64,000 bases of DNA from Leeuwenhoekiella palythoae (GTDB lineage: Bacteria > Bacteroidota > Bacteroidia > Flavobacteriales > Flavobacteriaceae), in assembly GCF_900130045.1 (NCBI RefSeq), contig NZ_FQXT01000006.1:226619-290618 (forward strand), written 5' to 3'. The notes below the pieces were generated by a model that worked only from the letters and a program-made list of their open reading frames with translations, made no database searches and was not told the origin of the DNA. Both the position numbers and the translations under genes were made by a program. Of the stretch, positions 57,404 through 64,000 are shown piece after piece. Each line of letters opens with the position of its first letter. Positions within the stretch are counted from its first letter, which is position 1.

Positions 57404-59170
57404 TTAGTTGATTGTGTCTAACACTTTTAAAACTGTATCGTTTTGAACTTCTGGTCGTACAGCAACCCCATCTTTTTTGGGCTTGGCTTCAGATTTATAT
57501 TCATATACAGTTCCTGTTGTTAGCGTGTCTTGTTCTGCCTCATCAGCTTTCCATTGAGATTCTTCAATCTCCTCTAGTTCTTCGAACTCCTCAATAGGTT
57601 TTTCGGGGCAATCAAGGCAGGTCAATTCAGCATCATTCATAAGTGTATGGTAACCCACGTGCTCATAATTTAATAAATCTGAATATCTGTTTCTGTGATA
57701 ACTCTCGATGTTTTTATCGGTGAATAATACAGTGCCTTCAGGAATGGCAAGAATTAAATCTACTTCCTGACTGCGGTATTTATTTTTGATTCCGCTAATG
57801 AAATAGTTATCAAGAAGCAACGTGTTTCCATCCATTTCAAAATGATATACAATATTGGCAGCACGGTCTTGAGCGGCGTCGTAAGAATTTCCTTGAGCAG
57901 ACTTTCTGATCATAAGTTTTGCCTCAGGAGAGTCGCTTTTTTGAACACTTAAATTCACATCACGGTTATACAATACTTTGCTTCCTTCGGAATCAGTACG
58001 AATTTTCCAGCTGTCGTTATGGTACTTGTACGCCCCATATTGATTTTGAGTGATCATTTTTACGCTTAGGGTGTCGCCGGCTTTTATAGGAAGTACTTCA
58101 GAAACCACAGACTCGCCTTCTACTGCTGTAGCCATTCCTTGTCGTACACCTAAAACTGCAAGTGCCATTATCGCCACAAACCAAACACCAAGCATCGTTA
58201 ATTTAGCAACAACAGGAATACGTTTTAATGTATTTACTAAAATGCGCAGCCCCAGATAAAAGAGCATGAAAAAGGGAATTCCCACTGCAAAAAAGGTTAG
58301 TAAACTCAATAACCATAGGGGAGCGCCTGAGGTGTTGACCATATCTACGTAATCTGCAATACTACCATCAAGAAAATCTAACGTTCCTGCAGAGAAAAGG
58401 CCAACAAATAAACCAATAAGTGTTGAGCCACCTATAAGTACTAATAGAATACCTATGAACTTTACAAAGACTTTTAAGATAAACATGATGATCTTGCCCA
58501 GCGTACCGGCAAGGGAATTTGCTCCTTTACGAGCTTTGTTTCCATACTTAACATAGTCAACATTTTTAACAGAATCTGCAACGGTGTCAAATCCTTCTTT
58601 TACTTTACGCTGAATATTGTCTATGTTGACGGGCTTTCCCCGCATTTCCAATTTTTCGGCAGTGGTACGCGCTTCTGGAACAAAAATCCAGAAAGCCGCA
58701 TAAATCAATATGAATCCGCCCCACGAAAATATGGTTAATAATACCAGAGCGATACGGATCCAAACAGCATCTATTTGTAAATAGTGGCCAAGACCTGTAC
58801 ATACACCACCAATCCACGAAGTATCTGTGTCGCGATACAGCTTTTTTGAAGATGATTTAGTGCTGCTATAAGTATTGTGTACTGGTTCGTCTTCAAAAAG
58901 TTCCTCGTCAATACGGTAATCTTCAGGTTGCCCCATAATATTGATTACTTCATCAACTTCGGTAATACCAATGACTTGACGTTCATTTTTAACACGTTCA
59001 TTAAAAAGCTCGGCGATGCGGGCTTCAATATCCTGAATGATTTCTTCACGGCCTTGTGCATCGGTAAAAGAGCGTTTTATCGCATCTAAATAGCGCTGCA
59101 ATTTTGCATAGGCGTGCTCATCTACATGAAAGAAAAGGCCTGCGAGATTAATATTAACTGTCTTATTCAT
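57404..59170 (-). CDS. PspC-domain membrane protein
   Basis: A 588-residue membrane protein. An N-terminal helical part (1-90, EIIQDIEARIAELFNERV), the PspC domain (about 107-170, KKLYRDTDTSWIGGVCTGLGHYLQIDAVWIRIALVLLTIFSWG), three to four more TMs (about 225-340), then a large periplasmic or cytoplasmic C-terminal half ending in a Glu-rich tail. PspC proteins sense envelope stress. The ATG overlaps the PadR stop by eight bases, so it is translated with its regulator. Confidence 0.9.
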   Translation of the reverse strand: MNKTVNINLAGLFFHVDEHAYAKLQRYLDAIKRSFTDAQGREEIIQDIEARIAELFNERVKNERQVIGITEVDEVINIMGQPEDYRIDEELFEDEPVHNTYSSTKSSSKKLYRDTDTSWIGGVCTGLGHYLQIDAVWIRIALVLLTIFSWGGFILIYAAFWIFVPEARTTAEKLEMRGKPVNIDNIQRKVKEGFDTVADSVKNVDYVKYGNKARKGANSLAGTLGKIIMFILKVFVKFIGILLVLIGGSTLIGLFVGLFSAGTLDFLDGSIADYVDMVNTSGAPLWLLSLLTFFAVGIPFFMLFYLGLRILVNTLKRIPVVAKLTMLGVWFVAIMALAVLGVRQGMATAVEGESVVSEVLPIKAGDTLSVKMITQNQYGAYKYHNDSWKIRTDSEGSKVLYNRDVNLSVQKSDSPEAKLMIRKSAQGNSYDAAQDRAANIVYHFEMDGNTLLLDNYFISGIKNKYRSQEVDLILAIPEGTVLFTDKNIESYHRNRYSDLLNYEHVGYHTLMNDAELTCLDCPEKPIEEFEELEEIEESQWKADEAEQDTLTTGTVYEYKSEAKPKKDGVAVRPEVQNDTVLKVLDTIN

Positions 59171-59507
59171 TGTTTTTTGATTTTTGAGTGGTTACCAGTT
59201 GAACGGCTTTCTGAAGGTCGTCCCAAGTTGATGATAGTTCATTTAAGAAGAGCTTTCCGGTTTCGGTTAAACCATAATATTTACGCGGTGGTCCGCTGGT
59301 TGATTCTTCCCAGCGATAACTCAATAAACCGGCATTTTTAAGTCTGGTAAGTAGGGGATAAATAGTACCTTCAACTACCAGCAACTTAGCGTCTTTAAGT
59401 GTGTCTAGTATTTCAGCTACATAAGCATCTTCATCCTTTAAAATAGAAAGAATGCAATACTCCAGAACACCTTTACGCATCTGCGCCTTTGTGTTTTCAA
59501 TCTTCAT
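59163..59507 (-). CDS. PadR-family transcriptional regulator
   Basis: A 114-residue winged-helix regulator of the short PadR type (DUF24-like core): MRKGVLEYCILSILKDEDAYVAEILDTLKDAKLLVVEGTIYPLLTRLKNAGLLSYRWEES spans the DNA-binding domain and a C-terminal helix gives the dimer. It leads the PadR-PspC-DUF2807 operon and likely represses it. Candidate operator: CCAC-ATA-GTGG at 59550-59560, 43 bp upstream. Confidence 0.92.
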   Translation of the reverse strand: MKIENTKAQMRKGVLEYCILSILKDEDAYVAEILDTLKDAKLLVVEGTIYPLLTRLKNAGLLSYRWEESTSGPPRKYYGLTETGKLFLNELSSTWDDLQKAVQLVTTQKSKNNE

Positions 59508-59549
59508 AGATTCTCATTGTTAAGCGATTAATAACTGTTCGTTTTTTGT

Positions 59550-59596
59550 CCACATAGTGGAATAATTAAATTGATTGTTTTGAGTGATTTTCACTC
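59550..59596 (-). promoter_or_regulatory. Inverted repeats upstream of padR
   Basis: CCAC-ATA-GTGG (59550-59560) and GAGTGA-TTT-TCACTC (59582-59596) are two perfect small palindromes in the 104-bp gap. The first is a plausible PadR operator. The second may be a weak terminator for the DUF4870 gene, but it has no T-run. Confidence 0.4.
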
Positions 59597-59611
59597 GGTA
59601 TTAAAATGAAC

Positions 59612-60133
59612 CTAGCTGACTTCAGTTGATGAGTCTGAAGCTGAATCTACAGGAGAAACAGAACGAGGTTTTAAAAAGTTTATAGTTAATGGGTACTTGT
59701 AGTCTTCACCATTGCTGGCGCTTACCGCTGCAGAGATTACAGAAAAGAGGGTGACTACAAATAAAGCCAATAGTAATAGACCAAAGACTAAGGCTGTAAT
59801 GATCAATCCGCTAGCAGCGGCATTGGGCAATACAAAATGGTCAAATTGAGTCTCTAGGTCAAAATAGCCTTGAGTGTCTACAATGTTTACTATCTGATAA
59901 ATAATAAAGGGTATCGAAATAATAACAATACCTATTGCGTAGACTAAAGTGCTCATTTGAAAGTTAAGAGCACGTCTGCCGTGATTATCTACAAATATCG
60001 AATCACGCTTTAAAGCCGCCCAAATAAGTAGTGGCGCAATAAAATTTCCTAACGGAAATATAAATTGAGTAAATACAGATAAGTGAATAAATGTGGCTGT
60101 ATTTTTTTGTCCGGTGGTTATGCTGTTTTCCAT
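59612..60133 (-). CDS. DUF4870 domain membrane protein
   Basis: A 173-residue protein with four TM segments (about 18-38, 62-85, 105-125, 128-145). The pattern TFIHLSVFTQFIFPLGNFIAPLLIWAALKRDSIFVDNHGRRALNFQMS is the DUF4870 (Tic20-like) signature. The function is unknown. It has its own promoter (TATATTTG at 60160-60153, minus strand), 20 bases before the ATG. Confidence 0.9.
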   Translation of the reverse strand: MENSITTGQKNTATFIHLSVFTQFIFPLGNFIAPLLIWAALKRDSIFVDNHGRRALNFQMSTLVYAIGIVIISIPFIIYQIVNIVDTQGYFDLETQFDHFVLPNAAASGLIITALVFGLLLLALFVVTLFSVISAAVSASNGEDYKYPLTINFLKPRSVSPVDSASDSSTEVS

Positions 60134-60152
60134 TGCTTATTATTTTCTTATG

Positions 60153-60160
60153 CAAATATA
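60153..60160 (-). promoter_or_regulatory. -7 element of the DUF4870 gene
   Basis: TATATTTG on the minus strand, full TAnnTTTG match, 20 bases before the ATG at 60133. Confidence 0.55.
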
Positions 60161-60250
60161 TATACAAAAGCAGGTATTTTGCATTGCATAGTACTTAAAT
60201 TTAACTATTTATTAACAAAATAAAAATTTAGCAAACTCATTTCTTAAGCC

Positions 60251-60258
60251 TATTTTTG
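60251..60258 (+). promoter_or_regulatory. -7 element of the DUF4442 gene
   Basis: TATTTTTG, full TAnnTTTG match, 20 bases before the ATG at 60279. Confidence 0.5.
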
Positions 60259-60278
60259 AAAGAACTAATACTTTAATT

Positions 60279-60734
60279 ATGGCACTTACCCCTAGTAAAT
60301 TCAACAGTTTTATAATGTTTAAGCTTCCTTCTGCCTGGTTGTGCGGTGTGCGTGTGAAAGAGATTTCAGAAACTACGTGTAAGACGAGCGTTAAGCATAA
60401 ATGGATTAATCAAAACCCATTCAACTCGATGTTTTGGGCAGTACAAGGGATGGCTGCAGAGTTAAGTACGGGAGCGATGGTGATCAATCAAATTAAAGAA
60501 AGCGGTAAAAAGATCTCTATGCTTGTAGCCAACAATAAAGCTTCTTTTACCAAAAAAGCTACTGGCAAGATCATATTTACCTGTAATGACGGTCACAAAA
60601 TCGCCGATGCAATTGAAAAGACAATTGCCACCGGCGAAGGGCAAACATTCTGGATGCAAAGTATAGGAATGAATGAAGATGGAGTAGTGGTAAGTACTTT
60701 TGATTTTGAGTGGACAGTAAAGGTGAAGAGCTGA
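60279..60734 (+). CDS. DUF4442 hotdog-fold protein
   Basis: A 151-residue cytoplasmic protein. KFNSFIMFKLPSAWLCGVRVKEISETTCKTSVKHKWINQNPFNSMFWAVQGMAAELSTGAMV matches the DUF4442 branch of the hotdog thioesterase superfamily, where the long helix (FWAVQGMAAELSTGAMV) lies in the sheet. It may act as an acyl-CoA thioesterase, but no catalytic residue is certain. It is 105 bp ahead of the AIM24-like gene. Confidence 0.87.
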   Translation: MALTPSKFNSFIMFKLPSAWLCGVRVKEISETTCKTSVKHKWINQNPFNSMFWAVQGMAAELSTGAMVINQIKESGKKISMLVANNKASFTKKATGKIIFTCNDGHKIADAIEKTIATGEGQTFWMQSIGMNEDGVVVSTFDFEWTVKVKS

Positions 60735-60839
60735 CAAAAGTGCACGGTTGGTTTAAAGACTTTAGATTGCTTGTAACAATTTAATCGATTCACTTACGTA
60801 TTAAGTAGTATCAATCAAATCAAAAAAAATCAAATTACA

Positions 60840-61640
60840 ATGACAGCACACGAAATAGATTACCAGATTTACGGCGAAGAAATGCAATACGTAGAAATCG
60901 AACTCGATCCTCAAGAGGGAGTTATCGCTGAAGCCGGCACGTTTATGATGATGGAAGACGGGATCAGGATGGAAACTATATTTGGTGATGGTTCTAAAAA
61001 CGATTCAGGCTTACTAAATAAGATCTTTGGGGCAGGCAAACGGTTGCTTACCGGTGAGAGCATGTTTATGACGGTGTTCTATAATGATATTGTAGGGAAG
61101 AAAAAGGTAAGTTTTGCCTCACCGTATCCCGGTAAAATTATCCCTATTGATCTGACTAAAAATGGAGGAAGGTTTATCTGTCAAAAAGATGCATTCTTAT
61201 GCGCTGCTAAAGGCGTGTCTATAGGAATTGAATTTTCAAGAAAACTAGGTCGCGGACTCTTTGGTGGAGAAGGGTTTATTATGCAAAAATTAGAAGGCGA
61301 TGGGATGGCCTTTGTTCATGCTGGCGGAACAACTTATAAAAAAGAATTAGGTCTTGGCGAAAAACTAAAAGTCGATACCGGGTGTATCATTGGTTTTGAC
61401 CACACGGTTAACTATGATATCGAGTTTGTTGGCGGGATTAAAAATACCATTTTTGGTGGGGAAGGAGTATTCTTTGCAACCTTGACCGGGCCGGGAACGG
61501 TTTACATTCAGTCGTTACCTTTTAGCCGATTAGCAAAACGCGTTTGGGCTGCTGCTCCACAAATGGGAGGTAAAGATAAAGGAGAAGGCAGCATCTTAGG
61601 AGGTTTAGGGGATTTGCTTGATGGGGATAATAGATTTTAA
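60840..61640 (+). CDS. AIM24/TIGR00266 family protein
   Basis: A 266-residue cytoplasmic protein of the AIM24 beta-prism family. Typical stretches are YQIYGEEMQYVEIELDPQEGVIAEAGTFMMMEDGI, GEGFIMQKLEGDGMAFVHAGGTTYKKELGLGEKLKVDTGCIIGFD and FFATLTGPGTVYIQSLPFSRLAKRV. A Gly/Lys-rich linker and a short end (GGLGDLLDGDNRF) follow. The bacterial role is unknown. Confidence 0.92.
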   Translation: MTAHEIDYQIYGEEMQYVEIELDPQEGVIAEAGTFMMMEDGIRMETIFGDGSKNDSGLLNKIFGAGKRLLTGESMFMTVFYNDIVGKKKVSFASPYPGKIIPIDLTKNGGRFICQKDAFLCAAKGVSIGIEFSRKLGRGLFGGEGFIMQKLEGDGMAFVHAGGTTYKKELGLGEKLKVDTGCIIGFDHTVNYDIEFVGGIKNTIFGGEGVFFATLTGPGTVYIQSLPFSRLAKRVWAAAPQMGGKDKGEGSILGGLGDLLDGDNRF

Positions 61641-61777
61641 CTTCTAGGAAAGCGATAGGATTTTAAATTTTTAACATATTATTTTGATTTAAAGCCTTAT
61701 TTTTAACGGAATTCCTAAAAAAACCTGTTTATAGCCCAAAATTACCTAACAAAAATTTTAACCTAAACTAATCAAAT

Positions 61778-61975
61778 ATGGCAAGAGCAATGTTTGAGTA
61801 CACCAAAACTATTCTTAAAAAAGTAAGTTTTGACAGTGTACTTTTTTGCAAGGAACTACAAAAAGCAGCAAAGCGATTACTACCGTATGAAATTGAGGAA
61901 TTGAAAGAATGGATTGAAGATTTGGTAAAAACAAATCCAGACCTTAATCAATGTATGATTTATCTCAACGCTTAG
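61778..61975 (+). CDS. Small helical protein of unknown function
   Basis: A 65-residue soluble protein, MARAMFEYTKTILKKVSFDS at the start, mostly amphipathic helix, with RLLPYEIEELKEWIEDLVKTNPDLNQCM at the end. I recognise no domain. The ATG context (AAACTAATCAAAT) and a strong terminator 11 bp after the stop support it as a real gene. Close relatives appear in many Flavobacteriia as far as I recall. Confidence 0.75.
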   Translation: MARAMFEYTKTILKKVSFDSVLFCKELQKAAKRLLPYEIEELKEWIEDLVKTNPDLNQCMIYLNA

Positions 61976-61986
61976 CACTAAATATT

Positions 61987-62018
61987 AAAAAAGCGACTCA
62001 ATTTTGAGTCGCTTTTTT
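61987..62018. terminator. Bidirectional terminator
   Basis: AAAAAAGCGACTCA (61987-62000) and TGAGTCGCTTTTTT (62005-62018), a perfect 14-bp stem with ATTT loop, between the 65-residue gene and the convergent oxyR. Confidence 0.93.
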
Positions 62019-62035
62019 AATAACTAATAGTTTCT

Positions 62036-62995
62036 TTATTTTCTAAACGCTCCCTGCGTTTGTGGCAACGGACTAATAATTTGTACGTTTTGAAAGGTTA
62101 TAGCTCCTTTAACTACCCCGGCAATTGTAGCGCGCAACGCTTCAATAATTTGCATTTTCAATTCGCTTTTATGATACAAGAGACTCACTTCGCGAGCAGG
62201 TGCTGGTTCTTTAAAGTGATGCAGATACTTTTTCTCCTCGTCTTTAATGTCTAAAGTATGCAAGTAGGGTAAAAGTGTCATACCAAGTCCTTCATTCGCT
62301 AGCCTTACTAAAGTTTCAAAACTTCCGCTCTCTAATGAAAAAGTCTCCTCTTCATAATTGCGATTGGTCTTGCATAGATTGACAACTCCATCCCTAAAAC
62401 AGTGTCCATCTTCTAATAACAGCATGTCATTAAGATCTAAATCTGCGGTAGTTAATTTTTCAATATTATGCAGTGCGTGATTTGCAGGAACGTAAGCAAC
62501 GAAAGGCTCATAATATAAAGGACGCTCTTTTATATCTTCAAGCTGAAGCGGAGTAGCTGCGATTGCCGCATCAAGATGACCTTCGGCTAAGCGTTCTACA
62601 ATAGTATCTGTAGGCAATTCTTCGATTTTCAGTTTAACCTTAGGATATCGGTTAATGAAATTCCGAAGAAACATAGGGAGTAAGGTGGGCATCACCGTTG
62701 GGATAACACCAAGTTTAAACTCGCCACCAATAAAACCTTTTTGCTGGTCAACGATGTCAGAAATACGATTGGCCTCATTGACAATATTACGTGCCTGTGT
62801 AACGATTTTGCTTCCTATATCAGTAAGTTCTATAGGCTTTTTGCTTCGGTCAAAAATCAAAATGTCCAGCTCATCTTCTAATTTCTGAATTTGCATACTC
62901 AACGTAGGCTGCGTGACAAATGTCTTTTCCGCAGCCTTAGTAAAGTTTTGATTTTCGGCGACTGCCAAAACATATTTCAATTGTGTGATCGTCAT
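62036..62995 (-). CDS. oxyR: LysR-type peroxide sensor OxyR
   Basis: A 319-residue LysR-family activator of the oxidative-stress response. The helix-turn-helix is at the N-terminus (KYVLAVAENQNFTKAAEKTFVTQPTLSMQIQKLE). The effector domain carries the redox pair Cys199 and Cys208 in DGHCFRDGVVNLC; these even have the same residue numbers as in E. coli OxyR. So disulphide-based peroxide sensing is very likely. The gene is monocistronic. Catalase or Dps targets are not in the window. Confidence 0.93.
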   Translation of the reverse strand: MTITQLKYVLAVAENQNFTKAAEKTFVTQPTLSMQIQKLEDELDILIFDRSKKPIELTDIGSKIVTQARNIVNEANRISDIVDQQKGFIGGEFKLGVIPTVMPTLLPMFLRNFINRYPKVKLKIEELPTDTIVERLAEGHLDAAIAATPLQLEDIKERPLYYEPFVAYVPANHALHNIEKLTTADLDLNDMLLLEDGHCFRDGVVNLCKTNRNYEEETFSLESGSFETLVRLANEGLGMTLLPYLHTLDIKDEEKKYLHHFKEPAPAREVSLLYHKSELKMQIIEALRATIAGVVKGAITFQNVQIISPLPQTQGAFRK

Positions 62996-63089
62996 AGTGT
63001 CTAATTATATTTCAAAAATAGGGCGACATATTGATTTTCTCTATATAATTATAAATGAATTTCAGACCATAATAGTTACCTGCCTTTTT

Positions 63090-63500
63090 TTAGAATCTAA
63101 TTTCTAACTCCACAGGTTTTTCAGTCAATTCAAATTTACAATCCTCCCATCGTGGAGGTCCCATAGTCATGACGTTATTCGATCCTCCGTAAGCTTCGGT
63201 AGGCATTCCGTTAGTTTCAAAATCCATTTTGCCGTTTCCGTTACTATCGTGATAACATAAGATAGCGTAAGTGCCCAGCGGAACATCTTCAAAGGTCACA
63301 GTAGTCTTACTGTTGGTGATGTTGCTCTCTGCTGCTTTAACCGGAGCAGCTACCATAAAATTATCTTTTGAATAAAGTCCATAACCTACAACGCCTTTGT
63401 CGTTGGGGACATTATTAATAGTAACCGTGATAGAGCTAGTTTCTTGAGAGTAGCTGATTAAGCTAATAAAAGTCATTAATAGTACAACTGTTGTTTTCAT
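63090..63500 (-). CDS. DUF2141 domain secreted protein
   Basis: A 136-residue exported protein with signal peptide MKTTVVLLMTFISLISYSQ. The rest is a DUF2141 beta-sandwich: ITVTINNVPNDKGVVGYGLYSKDNFM and LGTYAILCYHDSNGNGKMDFETNGMPTEAYGGSNN, with a calcium-like loop DSNGNGKMD. The function is unknown; it may bind a carotenoid or membrane component in relatives. It has its own promoter TACATTTG 30 bases upstream of the ATG. Confidence 0.9.
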   Translation of the reverse strand: MKTTVVLLMTFISLISYSQETSSITVTINNVPNDKGVVGYGLYSKDNFMVAAPVKAAESNITNSKTTVTFEDVPLGTYAILCYHDSNGNGKMDFETNGMPTEAYGGSNNVMTMGPPRWEDCKFELTEKPVELEIRF

Positions 63501-63529
63501 GATTGTGATTTTTAAATGAATACTGAAAC

Positions 63530-63537
63530 AAATGTAA
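63530..63537 (-). promoter_or_regulatory. -7 element of the DUF2141 gene
   Basis: TACATTTG on the minus strand, full TAnnTTTG match, 30 bases before the ATG at 63500. Confidence 0.55.
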
Positions 63538-63774
63538 AAGCGCTGTAGAATTATGAGTAAATAGAACTACCCAGTTGTCATATTATAATGATGAATTGTT
63601 TTTTAGACCCAAAAAGGTGAAAATACCCTAGCGGAAGAGTTTTGTTTTGTTATTTGTTCGACTGCCGAAGCATTCCAATTGCAGCAGAAAGAACTTTTTT
63701 CAAAAACTTTAAGAATGTAACTTCTTGTAAACAAGGTGTTAGAAAATTATTTTAAAAATACTTAAAAAAAGTGC

Positions 63775-63804
63775 TTGTGGGGTTAGATAATCGTTCTATA
63801 TTTG
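63775..63804 (+). promoter_or_regulatory. Strong promoter P1, possibly of a stable-RNA operon
   Basis: TTG (63775-63777), a 19-base spacer and TATATTTG (63797-63804), followed by the GC-rich CGCC discriminator. Both elements match the Bacteroidota consensus. The layout, with a long non-coding leader and a second promoter downstream, is what rRNA or tRNA operons show. Confidence 0.7.
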
Positions 63805-63857
63805 CGCCTCCAAAATCGGATATAAAAAACGGTTTTATGTTCATAGAAATATAGATC

Positions 63858-63942
63858 AAGTAAACAATCTTAAGGTAAGCTTATAGGTTGTTTGTTGAAA
63901 ACAAATGTTCGCTTAGAGGTTATTGATACCTTTTGGCGGCGC
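63858..63942 (+). repeat. Dispersed ~100-bp element, copy E
   Basis: Plus strand: AAGTAAAC at the start, then TTGAAAACAAATGTTCGC, GAGG and the end motif CCTTTTGGCGGCGC. It lies in the leader between P1 and P2. It is the only rightward copy, and it keeps the same order of motifs as A-D. Confidence 0.7.
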
Positions 63943-63966
63943 TAAGAAATAAAGTTTAAAAAAAGC

Positions 63967-63998
63967 TTGTTTTATAAAGGAAAAGGGTGGTATCTTTG
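63967..63998 (+). promoter_or_regulatory. Strong promoter P2 at the window edge
   Basis: TTG (63967-63969), a 21-base spacer and TATCTTTG (63991-63998), then CC at the last bases. The predicted transcript start is just outside the window. Confidence 0.65.
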
Positions 63999-64000
63999 CC

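Larger units (their letters stand above)
63501..64000. other. Right-edge regulatory region without a gene
   Basis: A 500-bp non-coding stretch. From left to right: the leftward DUF2141 promoter (TACATTTG, 63537-63530), an AT-rich segment with CTTGT-AA-ACAAG (63724-63735), promoter P1, a short hairpin-prone leader, repeat copy E and promoter P2 at the very end. The genes served by P1/P2 lie beyond the window. Confidence 0.6.

Noticed and set aside
63838..63855. Five-codon leader ORF (MFIEI) before repeat E
   Set aside because: It is too short and has no start-codon context or hairpin arrangement typical of attenuation; probably chance.
1..64000. CRISPR array, insertion sequence, prophage or integrative element
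   Set aside because: No regularly spaced direct repeats, transposase or integrase motifs or attachment-site duplications around the tRNA were seen; the dispersed elements carry no protein gene.

Overview
The window looks like chromosomal DNA of a marine-type Flavobacteriaceae (Bacteroidota); the gene set is reminiscent of Leeuwenhoekiella or Dokdonia relatives. Grounds: promoters of the Bacteroidota type (TAnnTTTG at -7, TTG about 19-21 bp upstream), almost no Shine-Dalgarno sequences, SusC-style TonB receptors with a carboxypeptidase-regulatory domain, and many Bacteroidota-restricted families (DUF4290, DUF4374, DUF2911, DUF2807/PspC, DUF5829). No phage, insertion sequence or CRISPR array was seen. 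One tRNA is present, and the right edge ends in two very strong tandem promoters whose gene lies outside the window.

Layout. 0-2.5 kb: truncated acetyltransferase, esterase lipoprotein and two small proteins. 2.6-6.2 kb: xylose catabolism (xylA-xylB) with a divergent Nudix-type regulator. 6.3-12.2 kb: tripartite RND efflux operon. 12.6-13.1 kb: coiled-coil lipoprotein. 13.2-25.8 kb: a long co-directional block that I read as a zinc-starvation island. It is headed by a GTP cyclohydrolase and a divergent Zur-like regulator, with two Zur-like boxes on the two promoters. It continues with a 28-codon remnant gene, MerC, a COG0523 GTPase, a flavin oxidoreductase, an ABC transporter with a His-rich loop, an alkaline phosphatase, a Cys-rich small protein and a TonB receptor. 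25.9-34.2 kb: a xenosiderophore uptake locus resembling XusABC (DUF4374 lipoprotein, TonB receptor, PepSY protein, DUF3325/DUF3649-like proteins), plus a methyltransferase and an AraC-type regulator. Two identically placed direct-repeat operators control its two halves.

34.2-47 kb is mostly housekeeping: tRNA-Met, class IV aminotransferase, YqgE, HU, fmt-recQ-AAA ATPase, DUF493, DUF4290, murA (with Asp at the catalytic Cys position), a nucleotidase, an ABC ATPase and a methyltransferase. 45.5-48.1 kb: photolyase-SDR-SRPBCC operon with paired palindromes upstream. 48.5-57 kb: DUF2911 protein, a tightly coupled PIG-L deacetylase / 36-residue membrane peptide / Na+ symporter / Gfo-Idh operon, maf and a UbiA prenyltransferase. 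56.6-64 kb: PadR-PspC-DUF2807 operon, small proteins, OxyR and a DUF2141 protein.

Two repeat classes run through the window. One is a roughly 100-bp element in five copies that usually begins at, or in frame with, a gene's stop codon; one copy is read through in frame inside a signal-peptide region. The other is a 17-bp palindrome that in two genes encodes a FALSxKK peptide. All functional calls rest on motif reading and recalled family knowledge; no searches were run.
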